Positions 1 to 8,086 of a stretch of DNA of 40,287 nucleotides are shown one piece after another (the stretch's first letter is position 1; each line of letters begins with the position of its first letter). The notes beneath the pieces were generated by a model that saw only the letters and a program-made list of their open reading frames with translations, searched no databases and was not told the DNA's origin. The DNA is taken from positions 1-40,287 of the forward strand of contig NZ_JAJJPA010000054.1 of the NCBI RefSeq assembly GCF_020907985.1. The letters run 5' to 3'. The DNA is from Kitasatospora humi (GTDB lineage Bacteria > Actinomycetota > Actinomycetes > Streptomycetales > Streptomycetaceae). Made by a program: the position numbers and the translations under genes.

Positions 1-5
1 CCACC

Positions 6-87
6 ATGTCTCTTAACGCCGCAGGCGTACCCGAGAAGTTCGCCATGCTCGGACTCACGTTCGACGACGTCCCTGGCGTTGCCCGGG
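6..87 (+). pseudogene. 5' fragment of a guaB (IMP dehydrogenase) gene, frameshifted
   Basis: Reading from the ATG gives a peptide that contains GVPEKFAMLGLTFDDV. This closely matches the N-terminus of actinobacterial IMP dehydrogenase (typically GVPxKFATLGLTYDDVLLLPG). Right after DDV the frame drifts, but if one C of the CCC run at 71-73 is removed the DNA reads on as V-L-A-L-P-G, which restores the family sequence. After LPG the likeness stops and the end of the MarR gene on the other strand begins. The fragment is therefore about 27 codons of a protein that is normally near 500 residues. It cannot make an enzyme. Seen: motif and frame slip. Known: the N-terminal signature of GuaB. Inferred: remnant of a duplication or rearrangement. 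Confidence 0.6.
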
Positions 88-99
88 CCGCGCCGACGC

Positions 100-138
100 G
101 GCGTCAGCTCACGGCGTCAGCTGACGGCGTCAGCTTGG
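100..138. repeat. three tandem 13-bp repeats
   Basis: The 10-mer GGCGTCAGCT starts at 100, 113 and 126, so three units of exactly 13 bp follow one another; units one and two differ only at position 11. The junction of units one and two also forms the perfect 12-bp palindrome CGTCAGCTGACG at 115-126. The array covers the last codons and stop of the MarR gene and lies next to the guaB remnant. Confidence 0.75.
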
Positions 139-544
139 CCAGCAGCGCGTCCAGCTCCGCCATCTCGGCCGCCGGCAGCGCGATCAGCGCCTGCGGCGGC
201 CGGGCCAGGATCTCGTTGGCCAGCCGGGCCAGCTCGCGGCCCTGGTCGGTCACGGTGACCACCTTCGCCCGCCGGTCGTCCGGCGCCGTGGAACGGACCA
301 CCAGGCCGCGCCGCTCCAGCTCGTCCACGATGACCGTGGCGTACGGCTTGTCGACCAGGAGCTCGGCCGCCAGCTCGGTCATCCGCATCGGTCCCCTGGC
401 CAGCCGGCGCAGCGCCTTGGTCCGGGCGAAGCTCAGCCCGGTGGCCTCCACCACCTCGCGCCGGCGGTCGTCGGACTCCAGCACGAGGTGCGCCATCCGC
501 TGGTAGACCCGGACGGCGGTGGCACGGTGAGCGTCGTCGTTCAT
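104..544 (-). CDS. MarR-family transcriptional regulator
   Basis: 146 residues, a normal length for a MarR repressor. The winged helix-turn-helix spans about residues 35-105: RMTELAAELLVDKPYATVIVDELERRG is the recognition region (helix plus turn) and VVRSTAPDDRRAKVVTVTDQG is the wing with the family D-x-R-A/S-K signature. Flanking helices would form the dimer. The ATG at 544 overlaps the TGA of the upstream MFS gene (ATGA), so the two are translationally coupled; a longer reading frame further upstream is ignored because it would run deep into the transporter gene. Family role: binds a palindrome as a dimer and lets go when a small phenolic or drug ligand binds. An inverted repeat at 2019-2047 is the likely operator. 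The C-terminus (LTPSADAVS) is encoded by a tandem repeat. Confidence 0.92.
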   Translation of the reverse strand: MNDDAHRATAVRVYQRMAHLVLESDDRRREVVEATGLSFARTKALRRLARGPMRMTELAAELLVDKPYATVIVDELERRGLVVRSTAPDDRRAKVVTVTDQGRELARLANEILARPPQALIALPAAEMAELDALLAKLTPSADAVS

Positions 545-2001
545 GCTGTGCTGTTCATCGTGGGGGAACTCGGAGTCCTGTGGTCCGTCGGTTCGAGGGA
601 TTCGGCGACCCGGGCGGCAGTCCGCACCGCCCGCGCGCCGGTCGACAGGATACCGAGCACCGTCACCAGCAGGCCGAAGCCCACGATGATCCACCAGCCG
701 GCGTGACTGGCCGTCGCGAAACCGGACCGCAGCGGCCCGTGGACGCTGGAGACCACCACCGAGACGATCACCGCGACCCCGAGTGACTGTCCGGTCTGAC
801 GGCTGGTCGAGGCGACGGCCGCCGCGACGCCGGCCTGACTGCGCGGCATGCCGGAGACGGCGGTGTTGGTGATCGGCGCGTTGATCATGCCGAAGCCGAT
901 CCCGAAGACCACGTAAGCCGCCATCAGCTGCGCCACCGGCGTGCGGTCGGAGAGCCCGGTGAGCAGCAGTCCGCTGACCGCCATCGCCGCCCCGGCCGCC
1001 AGCAGCGGCGGGCGCGGGCCCCGGCCGCCGACCAGCCGTCCGGAGACCGGCGAGAAGACCATCGCCATCACGGCCATCGGCAGCACGTAGAGGCCGGCCT
1101 TCATCGCGCTGTACCCGAGCACGTCCTGCAGGTAGAGGGTGTTCAGGAAGAGGAAGCCGGCCAGCGAGGCGAAGCCGCTCACCGCGATCACCGTGGCGCC
1201 GGAGAACGGCACGCTGCGGAAGAACCGCGGGTCGATCAGCGGCTCGGCGCAGCGCGACTCCCAGACCACGAAGACCACCCCTGCCAGCGCGGCCCCCAGG
1301 AGCCCGGCGATGGTCCTGGGCGCGGTCCAGCCCGCGTCGGGTGCCTCGATCAGGGTGAAGGTGAGCAGGCCGAGCAGCAGCACCATCAGCACCTGGCCCA
1401 GCGGGTCGGGGCGGCGCGGCTTGGCGGCCCGCGACTCGGGCACGAAGCGCTGGGCGAGGGCCATCGCGGCCAGGCCCACCGGTAGGTTGATCCAGAAGAT
1501 CGCCCGCCAGCCGACGCTGCCGACCAGCAGCCCGCCGGCGACCGGCCCGAGCGCCATGCTCACCCCCGCGACCGCGCCCCAGACGCCGATCGCCCGGGCC
1601 CGCTCCCGGGGCTCGGTGAACGTGTTGGTGATGATGCCCATAGCCACCGGATTGAGCATCGAGCCGCCGGCGGCCTGCACCACCCGGGCCGCGACCAGCC
1701 AGCCGAGCCCGGGCGCCAAGCTGCAGAGCAGGGAGCCCAGGGTGAAGAGCGCCAGGCCGATCTGGAAGGTGCGCCGGCGCCCGAAGCGGTCACCGGTCGA
1801 TCCGGCCAGCAGCAGCAGGCTGGCGATCACCACGGTGTAGCCGCTGATCACCCACTGCAGCCCCGCCACGGAGGCGTTCAGGTCGTGCTGGATGGCAGGA
1901 AGCGCCACATTGACGATGGTGTTGTCGATGCCGACGACGAACAGGCTCATGCAGCAGATCGCCAGGATCAGTGTCCGCCGTGGAGCACCGGACTCGGGCA
2001 C
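541..2001 (-). CDS. MFS drug exporter, DHA2 (14-helix, EmrB/QacA-like)
   Basis: 486 residues, consistent with 14 membrane helices. Family motifs are easy to see: VGIDNTIVNVALPAIQ in the first helix (motif D1), GDRFGRRR between helices 2 and 3 (motif A), and the helix-5 antiporter region ending in GWRAIFWINLPVG (motif C). Members use the proton gradient to expel cationic or amphiphilic drugs, antiseptics or self-made antibiotics across the membrane; the substrate here is unknown. The start is GTG at 2001, preceded by AGGGAGGGACC. It is the first gene of a two-gene operon with the MarR regulator, whose ATG overlaps its stop. The AT-rich inverted repeat just upstream suggests that the MarR protein represses the whole operon. 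Confidence 0.93.
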   Translation of the reverse strand: MPESGAPRRTLILAICCMSLFVVGIDNTIVNVALPAIQHDLNASVAGLQWVISGYTVVIASLLLLAGSTGDRFGRRRTFQIGLALFTLGSLLCSLAPGLGWLVAARVVQAAGGSMLNPVAMGIITNTFTEPRERARAIGVWGAVAGVSMALGPVAGGLLVGSVGWRAIFWINLPVGLAAMALAQRFVPESRAAKPRRPDPLGQVLMVLLLGLLTFTLIEAPDAGWTAPRTIAGLLGAALAGVVFVVWESRCAEPLIDPRFFRSVPFSGATVIAVSGFASLAGFLFLNTLYLQDVLGYSAMKAGLYVLPMAVMAMVFSPVSGRLVGGRGPRPPLLAAGAAMAVSGLLLTGLSDRTPVAQLMAAYVVFGIGFGMINAPITNTAVSGMPRSQAGVAAAVASTSRQTGQSLGVAVIVSVVVSSVHGPLRSGFATASHAGWWIIVGFGLLVTVLGILSTGARAVRTAARVAESLEPTDHRTPSSPTMNSTA

Positions 2002-2018
2002 GGTCCCTCCCTATTGGT

Positions 2019-2047
2019 TATACAGTCATAATAGTTACGACTATACA
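2019..2047. promoter_or_regulatory. imperfect inverted repeat, likely MarR operator/promoter
   Basis: Arms TATACAGTCATAA (2019-2031) and TTACGACTATACA (2035-2047) are reverse complements at 10 of 13 positions, with a 3-bp centre. The stretch is strikingly AT-rich in this GC-rich window and begins 18 bp before the GTG of the MFS gene. Size and symmetry fit a MarR dimer site lying over the promoter. Exact -35/-10 boxes are not clear. Confidence 0.6.
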
Positions 2048-2217
2048 ACCACATCGCGGGCCGGTGCAGACCAGGCCGAGCACACAGGCGGGCGCCCTCC
2101 AGCAGCAACCGCGCATTGCCCGGCAGGAAAGCCTGCGACGCCACCTGCGCGAGGAAGCCTGCCGCGCTACCCGCGAGGGTGCCGCCAACCGCGCGAGCAG
2201 GTCGCCGGTGCCGCGTG

Positions 2218-4047
2218 TCAGCCCAGCGCCCGGTCGAGGTTGAACGCGGCGCTGATCAGCGAGAGGTGGGTGAACGCCTGCGGGAAGTTGCCGAGTTGCT
2301 CACCGGTCGGGCCGATCTCCTCGGCGAACAGGCCGAGGTGGTTGGCGTAGGTGAGCATCTTCTCGAATGCGAGCCGGGCCTCGTCCAGCCGGCCGGCGCG
2401 GGCCAGGGCCTCCACGTACCAGAAGGAGCAGATCGAGAAGGTGCCCTCCAAGCCGCGCAGGCCATCCGGGCTGGTGGTCGAGTTGTAGCGGTAGACCAGG
2501 GAGTCGGACACCAGGTCCGTGGTGAGCGCCTCCAGCGTGGAGAGCCACTTGGGGTCGGTGGGCGAGATGAACTTGGCCATCGGCATCATCAGCAGCGAGG
2601 CGTCCAGCTCACCGTCGTCCAGGGACTGGACGAACGCCTGCCGCTCGGCCGACCAGCCGCGCTGCATGATCTGCCGGTAGATCGCGTCGCGGGACTGCCG
2701 CCAGCGGGGCAGGTCGGCCGGCAGGCCGCGGCGGTTCGCCATCCGCATCGCCCGCTCCAGCGCCACCCAGCACATCAGGCGCGAGTACACGAAGTTCCTG
2801 CGGCCCGCCCGGGTCTCCCAGATCCCCTCGTCGGGCTGGTCCCAGTGCTCGCAGAGCCAGTCCGCCACCGCGCCGACCTCCTCCCAGGCGACGCTGCTGA
2901 TCGGCTGCCCCCACTTGTCGTACAGGTAGACGGAGTCGATCATGGCTCCGTAGATGTCCAGCTGGAGCTGCCCGGTGGCGGCGTTGCCGATCCGGACCGG
3001 GGCGGAGCCGAGGTGGCCCTCCAGGTGCGGCAGCTCGTACTCGGGGAGCTCGCTGCGCCCGTCGATGCCGTACATGATCTGCAGCGGGCCGGTCGCACCG
3101 GCGCCGGGCATGCGGTCGCAGAGGAACATCATGAACGCCTCGGCCTCCGAGGTGAACCCGAGGCGCAGCATGGCGTAGACGCAGAAGGCGGCGTCGCGGA
3201 CCCACATGTACCGGTAGTCCCAGTTGCGTTCGCCGCCGAGCTGCTCGGGCAGGCTGGTGGTCGGTGCGGCGACGATCGCGCCGGTCGGCGCGTAGGTCAG
3301 GAGCTTCAGCACCAGCGCGGAGCGGTGCACCATCTCCCGCCACCGCCCGTGGTAACGCGAACCGGCCAGCCAGCGGCGCCAGAACCGGACGGTCGCCTCG
3401 AACTGCTCCTCGGCCTCGGCGTGCGGACACGTACGGGCCGGGACCTCGTCGCCGATCCGGTCGAGGGCGAACACCACGGACTCCCCCTCGAGGACCTTGA
3501 AGTGCGACCACACGTCCAGGCCGTCGCTCTCGAGCGGTGCGGTGGCGGTCAGCGCGAGGGTCAGTGACGGAGACCGGAACACCGCCTCGTGGCCTTCGAG
3601 GTGCACGGTGTGCTTCTCGGCGCCGTAGCCGAAGCGGGGGGCGATGCGCGCCTTGAAGGGCAGGACTCCCCGGACGCAGACCACCCGCCGGATCAGCCGG
3701 TGCCGCGCTGCCTCGGTCGACTCGTCGATCACCGGCATGAAGTCCTGGATCTCCGCCACCCCGTCCGCGGCGAAGAACCGCGTGATCAGCACGTTGGTGT
3801 CAGGGAAGTAGAACTGCCGGGTGCGTGTCGGGACCTCGGCCGCCAACTCGAACGACCCGCCCCGGTCGGCGTCGAGGATGGACCCGAACACACTGGGTGC
3901 ATCGAAGCGCGGACAGCAGTACCAGTCGATGGTGCCGTTGGTACCGACCAAGGCCGTTGTGCGCAGATCGCCGATCAGGCCGTGTTCGGAGATCGGTGTG
4001 TAGCGGCAGTCGCCTTCCGGCTTGAAACCAGTCGTGTCGAACACCAT
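2218..4047 (-). CDS. glycoside hydrolase family 15 (glucoamylase/trehalase-like)
   Basis: 609 residues. An N-terminal beta-sandwich domain (about 1-235; ISEHGLIGDLRTTALVGTNG, DWYCCPRFD) precedes the (alpha/alpha)6 barrel. The barrel shows the GH15 hallmarks LGGERNWDYRYMWVRDAAF (about 270-288), DEGIWETR (E407, likely general acid) and FAEEIGPTGEQLGNFPQAFTH (E576/E577, likely base). No signal peptide, so it acts inside the cell. This bacterial subgroup includes trehalases and glucan-acting enzymes; sequence alone does not settle whether trehalose, maltooligosaccharide or another alpha-glucan is the substrate. The ATG at 4047 is chosen because GGGGAGG sits 5 bases before it; an in-frame upstream ATG lacks such a site. 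It stands alone, divergent from the flavin oxidoreductase gene. Confidence 0.9.
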   Translation of the reverse strand: MVFDTTGFKPEGDCRYTPISEHGLIGDLRTTALVGTNGTIDWYCCPRFDAPSVFGSILDADRGGSFELAAEVPTRTRQFYFPDTNVLITRFFAADGVAEIQDFMPVIDESTEAARHRLIRRVVCVRGVLPFKARIAPRFGYGAEKHTVHLEGHEAVFRSPSLTLALTATAPLESDGLDVWSHFKVLEGESVVFALDRIGDEVPARTCPHAEAEEQFEATVRFWRRWLAGSRYHGRWREMVHRSALVLKLLTYAPTGAIVAAPTTSLPEQLGGERNWDYRYMWVRDAAFCVYAMLRLGFTSEAEAFMMFLCDRMPGAGATGPLQIMYGIDGRSELPEYELPHLEGHLGSAPVRIGNAATGQLQLDIYGAMIDSVYLYDKWGQPISSVAWEEVGAVADWLCEHWDQPDEGIWETRAGRRNFVYSRLMCWVALERAMRMANRRGLPADLPRWRQSRDAIYRQIMQRGWSAERQAFVQSLDDGELDASLLMMPMAKFISPTDPKWLSTLEALTTDLVSDSLVYRYNSTTSPDGLRGLEGTFSICSFWYVEALARAGRLDEARLAFEKMLTYANHLGLFAEEIGPTGEQLGNFPQAFTHLSLISAAFNLDRALG

Positions 4048-4356
4048 GTCGGCCTCCCCGCCGCTGCGGCGCGGACCCGGAGTTGAAGCCTGCCTCTCCA
4101 TGCTAGATCGCACGACCGGCGGTGCGGGTTCGTCGCCACCGGCGTGCCCGTGGCGCGGTCGTGCGCACGCATGCTCACCACGGTCGGCACCTCGTCATCG
4201 CTCACCGCGCACAGGACGGGGGTGAAGTCCTCGACAGCGTGTCCGGGATCACAGTCCGGCGCACCGGGCCGGTGAAATGCCGTCGCTGCCGCAGCGGTTG
4301 ATTCCTTGCGCGCACCCACATGTGCGTGCACATCGTCTGGTACCAAGGAGCAACCC
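4048..4356. other. divergent intergenic region with a 14-bp palindrome
   Basis: 309 bp between the GH15 gene and the Old Yellow Enzyme gene. It should hold both promoters. The only clear structure is the perfect inverted repeat ATGTGC-GT-GCACAT at 4320-4333, 24 bp before the GTG of the flavin enzyme and a candidate operator for it. Short open frames crossing this region resemble nothing known and lack ribosome-binding sites. Confidence 0.5.
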
Positions 4357-5484
4357 GTGACCGTCACCGCGTCATCCGCCTCCCGCGCGGCCGAGATCCT
4401 GTCCCAGCCGGTCGCGCTGAACGGCCTGACCGTGCCGAACCGCATCGTGATGGCCCCGATGACACGGCAGTTCTCCCCGGGCGGGGTGCCCGGGGAGGAC
4501 GTGCGGTCGTACTACGCCCGCCGCGCCGCCGCCGGGGTGGGCCTGATCGTCACCGAAGGGACCTACGTCGGTCACGAGTCGGCCGGGCAGAGTGACCGTG
4601 TGCCGCGCTTCCACGGTGCGGAGCAGTTGGCCGGGTGGGCGAAGGTCGCCGAGGCCGTCCACGCGGAGGGCGGCACGATCGTGCCGCAGCTGTGGCACAT
4701 CGGCATGGTGCGCAACCAGGGCGACCCGCCGTACGCCGACGCCCCCGCGGTCGGCCCCTCGGGCCTGCGCCTCGACGGCACCGAGGGCCCCGGCCGGGCG
4801 ATGACCCTGAGCGACCTGGACGACGTCGTCGGTGCCTTCGCCGAGGCCGCCGCAGCCGCCGAGCGCATCGGCTTCGACGGCGTCGAGCTGCACGGTGCCC
4901 ACGGCTACCTGCTCGACCAGTTCCTCTGGGCGACGACGAACCGGCGCACCGACGCCTACGGTGGCGACCCGGTGGCCCGGACGAAGTTCGCGGCCGAGAT
5001 CGTGGCAGCGGTCCGCGAGGCCGTCTCGCCCGGTTTCCCGGTGCTCTTCCGCTTCTCGCAGTGGAAGCTGGGAGCCTACGACGCACGGCTCGCCGAGAGC
5101 CCGGACGAGCTGGCGGCGATCCTGGCTCCGCTCGCCGCGGCCGGCGTGGACGCGTTCCACGCCTCCTCCCGCCGCTACTGGCTGCCGGAGTTCGAGGGCT
5201 CGGAGCTGAACCTGGCGGGCTGGACCAAGAAGCTCACCGGCAAGCCCACCGTCACGGTCGGATCGGTCGGCCTCAACGGGGACTTCATCCGTGCCTTCGT
5301 CGGTGAGGGCGCTCCGGTCCAGGGCATCGACAACCTCCTCGACCGCCTGGAGCGCGACGAGTTCGACCTGGTCGCGGTGGGCCGCGCCCTGCTCCAGGAC
5401 CCGCAGTGGGCGGCGAAGGTCCTGGGGAACCGGCTCGATGAGCTGGAGCCGTACGACGCGGCGGCGCTCAAGACGCTGAGCTGA
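4357..5484 (+). CDS. NADH:flavin oxidoreductase, Old Yellow Enzyme family
   Basis: 375 residues forming one FMN-binding TIM barrel. Visible motifs: NRIVMAPMTRQFSPGG (first strand, phosphate/flavin contact), QLWHIG, FDGVELHGAHGYLLDQFLWATTNRRTDAYGG (about 186-216, with the H-x-x-H substrate-anchoring residues and the family D-x-Y-GG tail), and DLVAVGRALLQDP for the FMN phosphate site. Enzymes of this class take hydride from NAD(P)H and reduce activated C=C bonds of enones, nitro compounds or maleimides in the cytoplasm; the natural substrate is unknown. The start is GTG at 4357, six bases after AAGGAG; the frame is open upstream, but no better site is seen. It is monocistronic. Confidence 0.92.
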   Translation: MTVTASSASRAAEILSQPVALNGLTVPNRIVMAPMTRQFSPGGVPGEDVRSYYARRAAAGVGLIVTEGTYVGHESAGQSDRVPRFHGAEQLAGWAKVAEAVHAEGGTIVPQLWHIGMVRNQGDPPYADAPAVGPSGLRLDGTEGPGRAMTLSDLDDVVGAFAEAAAAAERIGFDGVELHGAHGYLLDQFLWATTNRRTDAYGGDPVARTKFAAEIVAAVREAVSPGFPVLFRFSQWKLGAYDARLAESPDELAAILAPLAAAGVDAFHASSRRYWLPEFEGSELNLAGWTKKLTGKPTVTVGSVGLNGDFIRAFVGEGAPVQGIDNLLDRLERDEFDLVAVGRALLQDPQWAAKVLGNRLDELEPYDAAALKTLS

Positions 5485-5645
5485 GGCGGAACGTACCCCG
5501 GCTCGAGCGAACAGCGCACGCGCTACGGGCCGGGCGCGGGGCTGCGGCCGCAACATAACGGTCTTTCATCTTCGCCTTGGGCCGGGCCGGTTGTGGGTAG
5601 ATACCCGGTCCGGCCCGCGGATCGCAGGCCGTTGGGGTCGAGACG

Positions 5646-6428
5646 GTGCGCGAGGTGTCCGTGGCGAGTGGTCCTGGCAGTGCTGCCCGCGTGGACGCGC
5701 TGCTGCAGCTCAGGAGGGTCAACAAGCACTACGGGCAGTCGCATGTGCTGCGGGACGTCGACCTGGACGTGCACGCGGGCGAGGTCGTGGTGCTGCTCGG
5801 CGCCTCGGGCTCCGGGAAGTCGACGCTCTGCCGGTGCGTGAACCGGCTGGAGACCATCGACTCCGGCGAGATCGTCCTGGACGGCACCCCGATTCCGGCC
5901 GAAGGCCGCGAACTCGCCCGTCTGCGTGCCCAGGTGGGCATGGTGTTCCAGTCGTTCAACCTGTTCGGGCACCGGACGGTGCTGGACAACATCACGCTCG
6001 CACCGGTCCGGGTGCGCGGGCTGCCGCGGGAGCAGGCCGAGGCCCGCGCGCTGGAGCTGCTGGACCGGGTCGGGCTCGCCGACAAGGCCGCCGCCCATCC
6101 GGCCCAGCTCTCCGGCGGTCAGCAGCAACGCGTCGCGATAGCCCGGACGTTGGCGATGGACCCCCGCCTGATCCTGTTCGACGAGCCGACCTCCGCACTC
6201 GATCCCGAGATGATCGGCGAGGTGCTGGAGGTGATGACCGAACTCGCCGCCGAGGGCATGACCATGCTCGTGGTGACCCATGAGATGGGATTCGCCCGCC
6301 GTGCCGCGGACCGGGTGGCGTTCATGGACCAGGGCCGGATCCTGGAGACGGCGCCGCCCGACGTCTTCTTCGACCGCCCCGGCACCGACCGCGCCCGCGA
6401 CTTCCTCGCCAGGATCCTGCGGCACTGA
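5646..6428 (+). CDS. polar amino-acid ABC importer, ATP-binding subunit (GluA/GlnQ-like)
   Basis: About 260 residues with all ABC ATPase motifs: Walker A GASGSGKST (about 52-60), Q-loop VFQSFNLF, signature LSGGQQQRVAIARTL, Walker B LILFDEPTSALD, and the switch histidine in VVTHEMGF. The sequence follows the HisP/GlnQ/GluA pattern. It powers uptake by the two permeases encoded just downstream. The first GTG at 5646 has a poor ribosome-binding site; a GTG at 5661, five bases after GAGG, would remove five residues and is a good alternative. Gene order ATPase, binding protein, permease, permease is that of actinobacterial gluABCD. Likely first gene of a single operon up to 8877. Confidence 0.93.
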   Translation: MREVSVASGPGSAARVDALLQLRRVNKHYGQSHVLRDVDLDVHAGEVVVLLGASGSGKSTLCRCVNRLETIDSGEIVLDGTPIPAEGRELARLRAQVGMVFQSFNLFGHRTVLDNITLAPVRVRGLPREQAEARALELLDRVGLADKAAAHPAQLSGGQQQRVAIARTLAMDPRLILFDEPTSALDPEMIGEVLEVMTELAAEGMTMLVVTHEMGFARRAADRVAFMDQGRILETAPPDVFFDRPGTDRARDFLARILRH

Positions 6429-6494
6429 CGGCCGATCCGCCACCGACTTCCCCGGCACCCCCGTGCGCTCCGACGCCTGCAAGGAGGCCCCCGC

Positions 6495-7442
6495 ATGACC
6501 CCACGCTCCTCCCTGGCCATACCGGCGCTGCTGCTGACCATGACGGTCGCCGCCGGGCTGACCGCGTGCAGCAGCTCCTCGGGCAAGATGCCACCCCCGC
6601 CCGGCTCCTCGGGCTCGCAGCCCGGGGACAGCTACCAGCAGGTGATCGACGGCGCGCCGGTGGCCGCCGCCTCGGACATCCCGGCCGGCAGCCTGATGGC
6701 GAAGATCAAGGCCCGCGGCACCCTGAACGTCGGCGGGACCGACGCCGCCGCGCTGTTCTCCCTCAAGGACCCGGTCAGCGGCAAGGTGACCGGCTTCGAC
6801 GCGGGCCTGACCGACATGCTCGCCAAATACATCCTCGGCAAGCCGAGCGTCAACCGGGTCCAGGTCGACGTCTCCACCCGTGAAGTGCTGCTCCAGAACG
6901 GCACGGTGGACTCGGTGATCGCCACCTACACCATCACCCCGGCCCGCGCGCAGAAGGTCGGCTTCGCCGGTCCGTACTACTCCTCCGGCGACGCCATCCT
7001 GGTCAGGTCGTCCGACACCGGCATCACCCAGGCGTCCGACCTCAACGGCAAGTCGGTGTGCACCGAGACGAGTTCGACCGCCGCCAACGACATCAAGCAG
7101 TTCGCCCCGAGCGCCAAGGTGGTGCTGTTCCAGACCAACGCCGAGTGCCAGCAGGCCGTGGAGCAGGGCCGGACCGACGCGTACGTGCTGGACCAGGCGC
7201 TGCTGCTGGGCGACGCGGCCCGGGACAAGAACGTCAAGGTGGTCGGCCGGCCGTTCACCGACGAGCCGTACGGCATCGGCGTGCCGTTGGCCTCCCCCGA
7301 GATGAAGACCTTCGTCGACAACTGGTTGAAGCTGATCGAGTCGGACGGCGAGTGGGCCAAGCTCTGGAAGGCGACGATCGGCACCGAACTGCCCGGTGAC
7401 GCCCCGACGCCGCCCGTCATCGGCTCGGCCGCCGGGAGCTGA
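6495..7442 (+). CDS. amino-acid ABC importer, substrate-binding lipoprotein
   Basis: 315 residues. The N-terminus is a lipoprotein signal: a hydrophobic segment and the lipobox L-T-A-C with the lipidated Cys at 25, followed by a Ser/Pro-rich linker. From about residue 70 comes an SBP family 3 fold (GTLNVGGTDAAALFSLKDP, VTGFDAGLTDMLAKYI, DSVIATYTITPARAQKVGFAGPYY). It sits on the outer face of the membrane and hands a polar amino acid, probably glutamate or a relative, to the permeases. The longest Gly/Ser/Ala-rich tails and linkers are typical for the genus. An almost ideal AAGGAGG lies eight bases before the ATG. Two Cys in the lobe (SVCTETS, NAECQQ) may form a disulfide. Confidence 0.92.
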   Translation: MTPRSSLAIPALLLTMTVAAGLTACSSSSGKMPPPPGSSGSQPGDSYQQVIDGAPVAAASDIPAGSLMAKIKARGTLNVGGTDAAALFSLKDPVSGKVTGFDAGLTDMLAKYILGKPSVNRVQVDVSTREVLLQNGTVDSVIATYTITPARAQKVGFAGPYYSSGDAILVRSSDTGITQASDLNGKSVCTETSSTAANDIKQFAPSAKVVLFQTNAECQQAVEQGRTDAYVLDQALLLGDAARDKNVKVVGRPFTDEPYGIGVPLASPEMKTFVDNWLKLIESDGEWAKLWKATIGTELPGDAPTPPVIGSAAGS

Positions 7443-7447
7443 GTCCG

Positions 7448-8086
7448 GTGCCGACCGGGGTCCTGGACCAACTCGGCCGCGGCCTGCTGCTCACCGTGGA
7501 GATGACGGCGCTGGCCTTCGCGGGGGCGCTGGTGCTGGGAGTGCTGCTGGCGGTCTGCCGGATCAGCCCGGTGCCCCCACTGCGGCTGGCCGGCGCCGCG
7601 TACGTCACCGCGTTCCGCAACATACCGCTGCTGGTGCTGCTGGTGCTGTTCGTCTTCGGGCTGCCCGAAGTCGGGCTGCTCTACCCGCTGTTCGCGACGG
7701 TGGCGCTCACCATGGCGCTGTACTGGGCCGCCTTCGTCTGCGAGGTGGTGCGATCGGGTGTGCGGACCGTGCCGCGCGGGCAGATCGAGGCGGCCCGGGC
7801 GCTCGGCCTGACCTTCACCCAGTGCCTGCGCCATGTGGTGATCCCGCAGTCACTGCGCTCGATGGTGCAGCCACTGGGCAACGTCTTCATCGGTCTGACG
7901 CTGGGCACCTCGCTGGCCGCGGCCGTCGGCGTGCCCGAACTGACCGGCCAGGCCCAGTTGGTGACGCTCAAGTACGACAACCCACTGACCAGTTTCGCGC
8001 TGACCACGGTGGTCTACGTGGCGATCACCCTGACCTCCGGGGTGATCGCCGGCCGGATCGAGCGGAAGGTGGCGATCAAACGGTGA
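7448..8086 (+). CDS. amino-acid ABC importer, permease subunit 1 (GluC-like)
   Basis: 212 residues with about five membrane helices, the usual size for this family. The cytoplasmic EAA loop that docks on the ATPase is clear: IEAARALGLTFTQCLRHVVIPQ (about 114-136). The N-terminal LLLTVEMTALAFAGALVLG is the typical HisM/GlnP opening. The GTG at 7448 lies five bases after the stop of the binding-protein gene. The stop (TGA, 8084-8086) overlaps the GTG of the next permease, so the two permeases are coupled and likely form a heterodimeric channel. Confidence 0.92.
   Translation: MPTGVLDQLGRGLLLTVEMTALAFAGALVLGVLLAVCRISPVPPLRLAGAAYVTAFRNIPLLVLLVLFVFGLPEVGLLYPLFATVALTMALYWAAFVCEVVRSGVRTVPRGQIEAARALGLTFTQCLRHVVIPQSLRSMVQPLGNVFIGLTLGTSLAAAVGVPELTGQAQLVTLKYDNPLTSFALTTVVYVAITLTSGVIAGRIERKVAIKR

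Noticed and set aside
2123..2136. GCAGG-AAAG-CCTGC as terminator of the GH15 gene
   Set aside because: Only a 5-bp stem and about 80 bp from the stop; too weak to list.
3975..4445. A minus-strand open frame across the GH15/OYE gap
   Set aside because: No known family, no ribosome-binding site, overlaps both flanking genes.
7396..8082. An extended N-terminus for the second permease
   Set aside because: The frame is open far upstream but would overlap the first permease gene; the GTG at 8083 gives the family start.
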